The position numbers and the translations under genes are program-made. Positions 37,221 to 45,490 of a stretch of DNA of 64,000 nt are shown in pieces. The notes below the pieces were generated by a model, which did not search any database, was not told the origin of the DNA, and saw only the letters and a list, made by a program, of their open reading frames with translations. Source of the DNA: Rhodoferax sp. (GTDB lineage: Bacteria; Pseudomonadota; Gammaproteobacteria; Burkholderiales; Burkholderiaceae_C); the NCBI RefSeq assembly GCF_028688795.1, contig NZ_JAQTXM010000027.1, forward strand, positions 1-64,000, written 5' to 3'. Each line of letters opens with the position of its first letter. Within the stretch, counting starts at the first letter, position 1.

Positions 37221-38672
37221 TCAATGCACGGTGCACACCATGCAGGGGTCAAAAGAGCGCACGATGTGTTGCACCGCCACCGGGGTTTTGTCGCCCTCGG
37301 CCACCGGCGCACCCACCAACGCGGCTTCCAGCGCACCGGGTGTGCCGTGGCGGTCGCGCGGCGAGAAGTTCCAGCTGGTCGGTGCAATGATTTGGTAATT
37401 GGCAATCCGGCCGTCACGGATGGATAACCAATGGCCCAGGCTGCCGCGCGCCGCTTCACACAGCCCATAGGCATCGGCGTGGTCAGGTAACTGGGTTTCC
37501 ACACAACACTCGGCCTCGGGCACGAAGGCGCGCAGGTAGCCCTCGGCCAATATCACCAAGCGGGCCAGTTCCAGGGACCGGGCCAGCACACGGGTCATCA
37601 CATTGCCCCGGCCGCGTTGCCACAGGGCGCGAATCAGCGGCTGGCCATCTGCCAGCTGGCGCGCCAGGGCGCCGGTTTCCAGCACCTGGCCGTCCAGGCG
37701 GGGGGCTTTGTTCCAGGTGTAGGCCTCAGGTTTGTTGATTTGCGGCAGGGTCAGGCCCACGGCGGGTGGCAGGGCTGCGCCACCGTCCGCCAGCCAGGCG
37801 TGGCGGGCATCTTCGGCAATTTGCGCAATGTTGACTTGTTCCAGGGTGTTGCCGTTCCACACGCCGGGCGCCATGGCATAGCTACCGCCAGATTCGGCAA
37901 ATCCACCGTAGCTCAGGGTCAGGTCTGGACCACGGCCCAAAGCCTCCAGCCCCAGGTCTTGTGCGATGGACAGAAAAAAGCGCAGGTCACCCCGCCACGG
38001 GTCGCGGGCCTGCCACTGTGTCAGGGCAGCCTCACTGTCGAGTGCCAGCACTTCTTCCAGCGGCGCGCAATAGAGCACACGCTCCAGAAAACCGCGCATC
38101 TCGGCCACGCGTGCGCCTAGCCGGTAACGCTCGGAGCCGCTGATGCCACGGCTTGACCCGCCCGGAACAATCGATTGGGTGTGGGGCCACTTACCGCCCA
38201 GTGTGCCCATGATGTGCAGCCAGCGTTGCCGCACCGCCACTGCCTCGCGGCTGTGTTCGCCCGACGTGGTGGAAAAATGCTGCAGTGCCTGTGCATGCCA
38301 AGGTCGGTTTGCGTACACCGCGCGGGTGAAGTCGGGCATGAAAAACAGGTAAAAGTGCGTCAGGTGGTCAGCCGCGTTTTCGCAGGCCAGCATCAGGTTG
38401 GTCAGCAGCACGCCGTTGGGCGGCGGCACCACGCCACAAGCCGCTGCCAGCGCCCGCGCCGCCGCCACCGATTGGGTGACCGAGCAAATGCCACAGATGC
38501 GAGGCACATAAACCATGGCATCCATCGGGTGTTTGCCCTGCAAGATCTGCTCAAAACCCCGGTACATGGGGGCGTTCACCCAGGCCTGGCTGACCTGGCC
38601 GTCCGCCACGTCAAGACGTACCTCAAGGTCTCCTTCGACCCGGTTGAAGGGCCCTACCAGCAAGCGTGTCAT
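37221..38672 (-). CDS. hoxC: Regulatory (H2-sensing) hydrogenase large subunit HoxC/HupV
   Basis: The 483-residue NiFe large subunit keeps both Cys pairs (RICGICS and DPCMVC). It ends at DPCMVCTVH, without the C-terminal peptide that maturation proteases remove. That lack marks the regulatory sensor class, which matures without a protease and signals H2 to HoxJ. It overlaps hoxB by four bases (ATGA). The closest model is R. eutropha HoxC (485 residues). Confidence 0.94.
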   Translation of the reverse strand: MTRLLVGPFNRVEGDLEVRLDVADGQVSQAWVNAPMYRGFEQILQGKHPMDAMVYVPRICGICSVTQSVAAARALAAACGVVPPPNGVLLTNLMLACENAADHLTHFYLFFMPDFTRAVYANRPWHAQALQHFSTTSGEHSREAVAVRQRWLHIMGTLGGKWPHTQSIVPGGSSRGISGSERYRLGARVAEMRGFLERVLYCAPLEEVLALDSEAALTQWQARDPWRGDLRFFLSIAQDLGLEALGRGPDLTLSYGGFAESGGSYAMAPGVWNGNTLEQVNIAQIAEDARHAWLADGGAALPPAVGLTLPQINKPEAYTWNKAPRLDGQVLETGALARQLADGQPLIRALWQRGRGNVMTRVLARSLELARLVILAEGYLRAFVPEAECCVETQLPDHADAYGLCEAARGSLGHWLSIRDGRIANYQIIAPTSWNFSPRDRHGTPGALEAALVGAPVAEGDKTPVAVQHIVRSFDPCMVCTVH

Positions 38673-39682
38673 TTCAGGCGTGTTTTCTTGATCATGGGGG
38701 CCACCACCATGTGGCTGGAGGTGGCGTTGAGTTTGACGCGTTTCGGCGTGGCGGATTTGGACAGCGAAGCCAGCGCCACAAACCAGGCTTTGTGCATGTC
38801 GGTAGGCAGGCCGATGGGAATGCCCGCCACCTTGGGGGTCTGGTCAAAGCGGTGGCCGGGTTCTTCAAAACCGGGCTCAGTGCAGCTGATGCAGGCATAA
38901 CCCCCGCGCACGCAGGAGCCCTCACCGTTCCAAAGCCGGATATTGCAATCAGCATGCGCTTGCGTGCCTTTGCACCCCATGTTTTCCATCATGCAGCCCA
39001 GGTCGCCGGGTGCTTCGGCGCTGGCCTTGTATTCGTAATATTCGTTGCGGGTGCAGCCGTGGTGCACCAGCTGGTCGCTGTAGAAACGCGGGCGGCCCAA
39101 GGCGTCAAGCTGGTCTGCCTGCATGGGGCGGGCGTCGGCCAGCGCAGCCAGGGTTTCCAGCACCCAACCCGGGTGGGTTGGGCAGCCTGCCACATTGATG
39201 ACTGGCAAGCCAGAACGACTGCGCCAGTCGCTGCCCAGCAAGCCGCCCAATTGGTCGCCTTCGTATTGCAATCCGCAAGCGTCGGTGGGGTTGCTGCCGG
39301 CTGCTGTGATGCCACCAAACGCGGCACAGGTGCCAATGGCCACCACGTGCTGGGCGACCGCGCTCAAGCGCTGCACCCAGGTCATCATGGGCTCTTGTGT
39401 GCCAGCCAGCAGGTGAAACCGGCCCGTGCCCTCGGGGCCGCGCAAGATGGAGCCTTCGATGCATAACGCGTGCAGTGGCGTTTGGCCACTCAGACAGGCC
39501 TGGATCACGGCCATGGCTTCTTGTGCTGTCTCCAGCGAAAGGGACGGGTGCCACAACAGGTTGATGCCTGCCTGGCGCAACTGGCCCTGGAAATCTGCAG
39601 TGTCGGCACACAACAAGGACATGCTGCAGCCGCCACATCCACCGGACTGAAGCCACAACACATTGAAGGCAGCTTTAGCCAT
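38669..39682 (-). CDS. hoxB: Regulatory hydrogenase small subunit HoxB/HupU
   Basis: The 337-residue FeS small subunit starts at MAKAAFNVLWLQSGGCGGCS and has no Tat signal, as expected for the cytoplasmic sensor. Cluster ligands appear in GTCAAFGG, AGCPTHPG, the distal HHGC/C motifs and CISCTEPGF. It forms the H2 sensor with HoxC. The ATG at 39682 gives family length; its 5' end overlaps hoxA by 8 bases. Confidence 0.93.
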   Translation of the reverse strand: MAKAAFNVLWLQSGGCGGCSMSLLCADTADFQGQLRQAGINLLWHPSLSLETAQEAMAVIQACLSGQTPLHALCIEGSILRGPEGTGRFHLLAGTQEPMMTWVQRLSAVAQHVVAIGTCAAFGGITAAGSNPTDACGLQYEGDQLGGLLGSDWRSRSGLPVINVAGCPTHPGWVLETLAALADARPMQADQLDALGRPRFYSDQLVHHGCTRNEYYEYKASAEAPGDLGCMMENMGCKGTQAHADCNIRLWNGEGSCVRGGYACISCTEPGFEEPGHRFDQTPKVAGIPIGLPTDMHKAWFVALASLSKSATPKRVKLNATSSHMVVAPMIKKTRLK

Positions 39683-41153
39683 TGGATTGCCCTTCCAGGC
39701 CAAAGCGGGCCAGTTTTTGCCGCAAGCCCACGCGTGACAGGCCCAGCTCTTTGGCCGCATGGGTTTTGTTCCAGCGGTGACGCAACATGGCTTCGCGCAG
39801 CATCACGGCTTCCATGGCATTCAGGCGTTCCTGCAGGCTGCCGGCTTGCGCCAGATTGCTGCCCTGCAAGGCCGCTGCCGTGCCCGGCTGACCATACAGC
39901 ACCCGCTGCGAGAACGAGGTGGCCGACACAGTTTCGCCGTCTGACAAGGCGACCGCGCGGTAGATTTCATTCTTGAGTTCGCGGATATTTCCGGGCCATG
40001 AATGGGCCAGCAGGTTGGCTGGCACATCTTTTGCAAAACGGACATTGGTGCTGCCAAGCTCCTGCCCCGCCTTGACCAGCAACATGTGCGCAATGGGCAA
40101 GATGTCGGCGCTGCGCTCGCGCAGGGGTGGCACTGAGAGCGTGATGCTGGCAATGCGGTAATACAAATCCTCGCGGAAACGCCCGGAGCGCACGTCTTGC
40201 TCCAGGTCGCGGTGCGTGGCGGCGATTACCCGCACGTTGACGAGCACGGCGCGGCTGGCACCCACCGGGCGCACCTCGCCTTCTTGCAGCACGCGCAGCA
40301 ATTTAACTTGGAAAGCCGGTGAAGTGTCGCCAATTTCATCCAGAAAAATGGTGCCGCCATCGGCCCGCTGGAACAGGCCCACATGGTCTTCAAAGGCGCC
40401 AGTGAAGGCGCCTCGTTTGTGGCCAAACAGCTCGGACTCCAGCAGCGTGTCAGACATGGCGGCGCAGTTTTCCATCACAAACGCGCGCTCACTGCGGGGG
40501 CTGGCGTAGTGAATGGCGCGGGCCAGCAGTTCTTTGCCGGTGCCTGATTCGCCCGTGACCAGCACGGACAGGTCATAGCGCGCCACGCGTGCAGCCATTT
40601 CGCACACTGCGTCCAGCGGGCTGCCGGGCGCGCGCACCATGCTGTCAAAGTCAAAGGCTGCGTGGGCGTTGGCCAGCGAGGTTCGTTTGCGCTGGCGCAG
40701 CACCGGCGCGCTGGTTCGCAATTCCAGATTCAGACGCTGTGTCTGCATCTGCAGGGTACGGGCCTCGACGGCTTGGGTCACGGTGGCCAGCAGGTGGTCC
40801 GGCGACCAGGGTTTGGGCAGGTATTGGTAAATGCCGGCTTCGTTGATGCCGGCAATGATGTCCTGCGAATCGGTGTAACCCGAGATGATGATGCGCACCG
40901 TGTCTGGCCACAGCTCGCGCACATCTTTGAGGAACTTGACGCCGGTGGTGCCCGGCATGCGCTGGTCACACAGGATCACGCTCACCTCATGCTGCTCCAG
41001 CAGGGCGTGCGCTGCGTCAGCCGAGTTGGCTGTCAACACCGAAAAATCTTCTTCCAGGTTGCGCCGGATGGCGTCCAGCGAATGCATTTCGTCGTCCACC
41101 ACCAGCACCAGCGGCAACACGGCTTTTGAGAAGGGCAATCCAGGGGTGTTCAT
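39675..41153 (-). CDS. hoxA: Sigma-54 dependent response regulator HoxA/HupR
   Basis: The 492-residue NtrC-class activator has a receiver with the phospho-Asp in ILCDQRMPG, an AAA+ domain with Walker A GESGTGKE and the sigma-54 contact loop GAFTGA, and a Fis-type helix-turn-helix (THAAKELGLSRVGLRQKLA). HoxA proteins activate hydrogenase promoters in the unphosphorylated state. Its target here would be the hoxK promoter at the head of this cluster. It overlaps hypX by four bases. Confidence 0.95.
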   Translation of the reverse strand: MNTPGLPFSKAVLPLVLVVDDEMHSLDAIRRNLEEDFSVLTANSADAAHALLEQHEVSVILCDQRMPGTTGVKFLKDVRELWPDTVRIIISGYTDSQDIIAGINEAGIYQYLPKPWSPDHLLATVTQAVEARTLQMQTQRLNLELRTSAPVLRQRKRTSLANAHAAFDFDSMVRAPGSPLDAVCEMAARVARYDLSVLVTGESGTGKELLARAIHYASPRSERAFVMENCAAMSDTLLESELFGHKRGAFTGAFEDHVGLFQRADGGTIFLDEIGDTSPAFQVKLLRVLQEGEVRPVGASRAVLVNVRVIAATHRDLEQDVRSGRFREDLYYRIASITLSVPPLRERSADILPIAHMLLVKAGQELGSTNVRFAKDVPANLLAHSWPGNIRELKNEIYRAVALSDGETVSATSFSQRVLYGQPGTAAALQGSNLAQAGSLQERLNAMEAVMLREAMLRHRWNKTHAAKELGLSRVGLRQKLARFGLEGQSNG

Positions 41154-42937
41154 GCTGGCTTGGATGGGGTGGATGCCGGCTTCAGCTCGCGATGCAGCGC
41201 CAGGTGGCGGGGCGTCCAGGCGTGTGGCTTACGAAAGACAAAATGGTGCCGTGCCACATGGTAGCTGGGGTCAAAGCCATAAAAATTGCGGTTCATCCGG
41301 TTGAGTTCTTCGTCGCGGTAGGTGGCCAGAGGTTTGCGCATTTCATCATGTTCGCGCTGCACCTGTTTGGCATTGAGTCGCTCGGCCAGACCGGGTTCGC
41401 CAGCCATCGCCAGGCAGCGCGCCAGCACCTGGGCGCTGAACGCGGCACCGTCTGAGCCAAAGCAGTCGTCCAGCACGCCGATGGTCACTGCCTCAGGCGC
41501 GCTCAGCGGCAGGCGCTGTTGCATCAACGCCAAGCTGGCCGCCTCACCCAGGCGGCGCGGAAGCGAATACGTCCAGTACTCGCTGCCATACAGATTGCCC
41601 ATGTTTTTGTAATGCGGGTTGAGCACCACGCCAGCGTGGGCCCAAACCAGGTCAGTGGCCAGCGCCAGAAAACAGCCCCCGGCCCCGGCATTGCCGTGCA
41701 GGGCGGCCACGGTGATGCGGTCGGTGAGGGTCAACACCTCCAGCGTGGCATCGTTCATGGCGTTGATGTTGCGCCAGGAGGCGTCGGCGGCGCTGTCGCC
41801 TGCTACGCGCTGTGCGGCTTCAATGTCATGCAAGTGGATGCCGTTGGAGAAAAAGTCTTGCCCACCCGCCAGCACCAGCAACTGCGTGGGGCGTGTGCGT
41901 ACCCAGCGCAGGGCATCGCGCAGCCTCAGGCATTGGCGCTCGGACATGGCACCGTTGTGAAACTCAAAATCCAGCCAGCCAACCCGCGCGCCTTCCGGGC
42001 CAAACTCGCGGTAACGCAGCTCGTCCCATTCGTCGTCGTTGCGCATCAGTTCCACGGGAGATTCAAATAAATGAGCGGCTTGCGCAGCAAATACAAGCGC
42101 TGCAGGCAGTTTTAGCATGAAATCATGGGCTGGCAGCTGATGGGGGGGCGCTTCAAGACGCACATGGCCGATCCACACCGCGTCATCCACCGTGCGCCGC
42201 AACAGAGCCGGGCCACGACGTGCCAGTAGCGTGCCCGGCGGGCTGTGCATGAAACGGCTCACGATGGCCGGGCTGGCGGGGTGGGCGTCAAACAAGCGGC
42301 AGGGCTGACCAAACAGCGCATCCAGCACGCCGGGCGAGCCATCGGCGGCAGCGATTTTTTGCAGCACGGTGGCGGTGGTGTCGGTGGCCCAGTCGATGCG
42401 GCGGATGGCTTGGGGCATCAGCGGGTTCCAGGTGCCTGCCGCTGTGTTTGTGATCCCCGGTGCATTGGGATGCAAACGCCCTGGGACATACCGCTGCAGG
42501 GCGCGAAGCACCGCGTGCACGGCGGCATCGGTGACTTCGCGGCGGTACAGGCTGGATTTGGTGGCGTATGGTCGCATTGTCAATGGCTGCCACGCCCAGA
42601 CTTCGCCTGCGTCCATGTCTTCTACGGCTTGCAACACGGTCACACCCCAGTGCTTGTCGCCACGCATCAAGGCCCAGTCCAGCGCGCTCGGCCCACGGTC
42701 GCCGGGCACGCCGGGGTGCACCACCAGGCACACCACCTTTTGCCAGATGCTCTGGGGAATGCGGCGTTTCAGAAAAGGTGCCAGCACCACATCGGGTTGG
42801 AACAGTCCCACCGCTTCCTGCGCCACGCTGTCGGCAATGTCCAGCTCCACCGACACCGTGTGCCTCTGCGCGCGCAGCACGCCAAACAGGCGCTGCGTCA
42901 GGCTGTTAAAGCTGTGGGTGAGAAGGAGGATGCGCAT
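41150..42937 (-). CDS. hypX: Hydrogenase maturation protein HypX/HoxX
   Basis: The 595-residue protein has an N-terminal formyltransferase-like half (CLVVHPGVPGDRGPSALDWAL) and a C-terminal enoyl-CoA hydratase-like half (LAGGQDFFSNGIHLHDIEAA; ALHGNAGAGGCFLALATD). HypX makes the CO ligand of the NiFe site from a formyl group under air, which lets the hydrogenase mature aerobically. Residues about 274-292, in the linker between halves, are encoded by sequence resembling the palindromic repeat. ATG at 42937 was chosen at MRILLLTHSFNSL; the longer frame upstream overlaps hypE. Confidence 0.93.
   Translation of the reverse strand: MRILLLTHSFNSLTQRLFGVLRAQRHTVSVELDIADSVAQEAVGLFQPDVVLAPFLKRRIPQSIWQKVVCLVVHPGVPGDRGPSALDWALMRGDKHWGVTVLQAVEDMDAGEVWAWQPLTMRPYATKSSLYRREVTDAAVHAVLRALQRYVPGRLHPNAPGITNTAAGTWNPLMPQAIRRIDWATDTTATVLQKIAAADGSPGVLDALFGQPCRLFDAHPASPAIVSRFMHSPPGTLLARRGPALLRRTVDDAVWIGHVRLEAPPHQLPAHDFMLKLPAALVFAAQAAHLFESPVELMRNDDEWDELRYREFGPEGARVGWLDFEFHNGAMSERQCLRLRDALRWVRTRPTQLLVLAGGQDFFSNGIHLHDIEAAQRVAGDSAADASWRNINAMNDATLEVLTLTDRITVAALHGNAGAGGCFLALATDLVWAHAGVVLNPHYKNMGNLYGSEYWTYSLPRRLGEAASLALMQQRLPLSAPEAVTIGVLDDCFGSDGAAFSAQVLARCLAMAGEPGLAERLNAKQVQREHDEMRKPLATYRDEELNRMNRNFYGFDPSYHVARHHFVFRKPHAWTPRHLALHRELKPASTPSKPA
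42061..42115 (+). repeat. Palindromic repeat family, probable copy C (inside hypX)
   Basis: ATAAATGAGCGGCTTGCGCA followed by ATACAAGCGCTGCAGGCAGTTTTA. It aligns with copy B (34041) across about 48 bases in blocks ATAAAT, CTTGnGC, ATAnAAGnGCT, AGGC and TTTT. It lies antisense to hypX and in frame. It is the most diverged copy, and part of the encoded sequence (KLPAAL) resembles ordinary HypX, so the call is less certain. Confidence 0.5.
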
Positions 42938-42947
42938 GGTCTTGTCA

Positions 42948-44006
42948 TCAGCAAATGCGTGGCAACTGCTCGCCGCTGAGCCAGTCCACCACACGTCGCC
43001 CGCCAAAGTTGGTGTTCATCTGCACAAAGCAGTTGCTGTCTTCAATCACCGTGCCAATGCGCTGCGCGCGCTCCCCTAGTGGGTGGGCGCGCATGGCGGC
43101 CAGCAGTTGGTCTGCCACCTCGGGCGCGCAGATGGCGATGAGCTTGCCCTCGTTGGCCACATAGAGCGGGTCCAGCCCCAGCAGTTCACACGCGGCATTC
43201 ACCTGCGGCAGCACCGGAATGGCGGCCTCGTTGATCAGCATGCCCACTTGCGACTGGCGCGTGATCTCATTGAGTGTGGTGGCCAGGCCGCCGCGCGTGG
43301 GGTCGCGTAGCACATGCAAGTCATTGGGGTTGGCCAAGGCTTGCAACATGCTTTGCACCAGCGTGTGCAGCGCCGCGGTGTCGGACTCTATGGCGGTTTC
43401 AAACTCCAGCGATTCGCGTAGCGACATCACCGCCACGCCGTGTTCACCCAGGGTGCCTGACACCAGAATGGCATCCCCCACCTTGGCGCTGCGGCCATCA
43501 ATACACAGCCCCGGCGGCGCAATGCCCACCCCGGTGGTGCTGATGAAAACGCCATCGCCCTTGCCTTTTTCCACCACCTTGGTGTCACCGGTGACTACTG
43601 GAACACCGGCCTCACGCGCGGCAGCCGCCATGGATTCGACAATGCGCTTCAAATCTGCAAGGGGGAAGCCTTCTTCGATGATGAAACTGGCCGCCAAGTA
43701 GAGCGGTTTGGCTCCCGACATGGCCACGTCGTTCACCGTGCCATGCACCGACAGGCAACCAATGTCACCCCCCGGAAAAAACAGCGGCGAGATCACATGC
43801 CCATCGGTGGCCATGACCAGCTTGCCCTCAGATGGCAGCGGCAGCAAGGCGCCGTCGTGGCCTTGGCGCAGGTACTCGTTGTCAAAGGCTTTGGCAAATA
43901 ACTCGTCAATCAACTGCGCGGCGGCGCGGCCCCCGGCACCGTGGGTCATGTCGATGTGGCCGTGTTTGAAGTCGATGGGGCGCAGGTAGTTCTTCTTGGT
44001 GGACAT
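42948..44006 (-). CDS. hypE: Hydrogenase maturation protein HypE
   Basis: The 352-residue PurM/SelD-fold protein starts ITHG-like (DMTHGAGGRAA) and ends in the required PRIC, whose Cys is carbamoylated by HypF and dehydrated to thiocyanate. The CN then passes to the Fe held by HypCD. It is 14 bases after hypD and 10 before hypX. Confidence 0.96.
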   Translation of the reverse strand: MSTKKNYLRPIDFKHGHIDMTHGAGGRAAAQLIDELFAKAFDNEYLRQGHDGALLPLPSEGKLVMATDGHVISPLFFPGGDIGCLSVHGTVNDVAMSGAKPLYLAASFIIEEGFPLADLKRIVESMAAAAREAGVPVVTGDTKVVEKGKGDGVFISTTGVGIAPPGLCIDGRSAKVGDAILVSGTLGEHGVAVMSLRESLEFETAIESDTAALHTLVQSMLQALANPNDLHVLRDPTRGGLATTLNEITRQSQVGMLINEAAIPVLPQVNAACELLGLDPLYVANEGKLIAICAPEVADQLLAAMRAHPLGERAQRIGTVIEDSNCFVQMNTNFGGRRVVDWLSGEQLPRIC

Positions 44007-44020
44007 GGCGTGGGTTTGAA

Positions 44021-45190
44021 TTAGATTGCTACTATGTTGATAGCTGCTTGCGCACGATCTGCCTGGGCTGCATCCCTAAATCGTCCATAAGAATAATGCG
44101 CGGCGCAGGCGCCTTCGTTCGACACCATGCACGAGCCCATGGGGCTCTCGGGCGTGCACACGGTGCCAAACAGTTTGCAGTCTTGCGGGCGTTTGACACC
44201 ACGCAGAATCGCTCCACATTCACACTGCTTGTGGTCGGGAACGCTTTGGTACTTCAGGTCATATTTCACCTCGGCATCCCACTGAGCATAGGCCGGGCGA
44301 ATCTTGAGCGCGCTGTAGGGTACCTCGCCCAGGCCGCGCCACTCGAAGCTTTCGCGCAGCTCAAATATCTGTGACACCAGGTTTTGCGCGGCCAGATTGC
44401 CCTCACGCGTGACGGCGCGGCTGAATTCGTTTTCTACCTCGGCGCGACCCTGGTTGATCTGGCGCACCAGCATCAAAATACCTTGCATCACGTCCATCGG
44501 CTCAAACCCGGTGATGACCACCGGTTTGCGGTACTCCTGCGCAAAGTGTTCATACGGCTCGGAGCCGATCACGATGCTCACATGCGCGGGGCCTACAAAA
44601 CCGTCAATCGGCACCGTGCCCAGCGTGCGTACTTCGGCTGATTCCAGAATGTGCGTGATGGCCGAAGGCGTGAGCACATGGCAGCACAACACGCTGAAGT
44701 TGTTCACCCCACGTGCCTTGGCATCACGCAATATCAGCGCCGTAGGCGGTGTCGTGGTCTCAAAGCCAATGGCAAAAAACACCACCTCACGCTCGGGGTG
44801 TTGCTCGGCCAGCTTGAGGGCGTCGGAGGCGGAATACACCATGCGCACATCGGCACCCCGCGCTTTGGCCTTGATCAGGGACAGGCCGTCAGACGCCGGC
44901 ACGCGCATGGTGTCGCCATAGGTGCACAGCATCACGCCGCGCTCCAGCGCCAGGCGAATAGCCAGGTCAACCCGCCCGATGGGCAGCACACACACCGGGC
45001 AGCCTGGCCCGTGAATCATGCGCACATTGGGCGGCAACATGTCAGCAATGCCGTAGCGCGAAATGGCGTGGGTGTGGCCGCCGCAGAATTCCATGAAGCT
45101 GTAAGTGGTGTCGGGGCGCACTTCAGCGGCAATGTTGGCGGCGATGTGGCGCGCACGCTCGCCATCGCGGAATTCGTCGATGTATTTCAT
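44021..45190 (-). CDS. hypD: Hydrogenase maturation protein HypD
   Basis: The 389-residue iron-sulfur protein has FCGGHTHAISRYG, HGPGCPVCV and the C-terminal Cys motif (CECGAILRG, GSCMVSNEGACAAHY). With HypC it holds the Fe(CN)2CO unit during assembly. The last 17-18 residues (from DAAQADRAQ) are encoded by a palindromic repeat copy and go beyond the usual end of the family. Overlaps hypC by four bases. Confidence 0.95.
   Translation of the reverse strand: MKYIDEFRDGERARHIAANIAAEVRPDTTYSFMEFCGGHTHAISRYGIADMLPPNVRMIHGPGCPVCVLPIGRVDLAIRLALERGVMLCTYGDTMRVPASDGLSLIKAKARGADVRMVYSASDALKLAEQHPEREVVFFAIGFETTTPPTALILRDAKARGVNNFSVLCCHVLTPSAITHILESAEVRTLGTVPIDGFVGPAHVSIVIGSEPYEHFAQEYRKPVVITGFEPMDVMQGILMLVRQINQGRAEVENEFSRAVTREGNLAAQNLVSQIFELRESFEWRGLGEVPYSALKIRPAYAQWDAEVKYDLKYQSVPDHKQCECGAILRGVKRPQDCKLFGTVCTPESPMGSCMVSNEGACAAHYSYGRFRDAAQADRAQAAINIVAI
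44024..44075 (+). repeat. Palindromic repeat family, copy D (3' end of hypD)
   Basis: ATTGCTACTATGTTGATAGC then TGCTTGCGCACGATCTGCC and TGGGCTGCATCC. It matches the left two thirds of the family consensus well and the right part weakly. It supplies the hypD stop codon and the last residues. Confidence 0.7.
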
Positions 45191-45417
45191 GCCCGTGCCT
45201 CGGTTTGCGCCAGCTCGGCAAACAGCGCCAGGGTGCGCGCGGCTTCTTCAGGGTCGATTTTGCCGATGGCATAACCCACATGAATGATCACGTAGTCGTC
45301 CACTTGGGCGTCGTCCACCAGATCAATCGACACCTCTTTGCGCACACCGCCCAGATCGACGATGGCGCGCTGGCCCGGCAGCAGTTGCACCACACGGGCG
45401 GGAAGGGCTAGACACAT
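45187..45417 (-). CDS. hypC: Hydrogenase maturation chaperone HypC
   Basis: The 76-residue protein begins MCLALPARV, with the essential Cys2 that binds the Fe(CN)2CO precursor, and has the OB-like core typical of HypC. It overlaps hypD by four bases; the two proteins form a complex. A paralogue for this hydrogenase (hoxL) is at 51423. Confidence 0.95.
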   Translation of the reverse strand: MCLALPARVVQLLPGQRAIVDLGGVRKEVSIDLVDDAQVDDYVIIHVGYAIGKIDPEEAARTLALFAELAQTEARA

Positions 45418-45430
45418 GGAACCTCCTTGT

Positions 45431-45490
45431 TTGCTATATTAAAAATAGCTGGTTGCGCTTATTTAATAAGGGCTACAGCCCAGTTTTGTT
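45431..45490 (+). repeat. Palindromic repeat family, copy E (hypF-hypC gap)
   Basis: TTGCTATATTAAAAATAGC then TGGTTGCGCTTATTTAATAA and GGGCTACAGCCCAGTTTTG. It fills most of the 72-base gap between hypF and hypC, the largest gap in this otherwise tightly packed stretch of the cluster. Confidence 0.8.
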
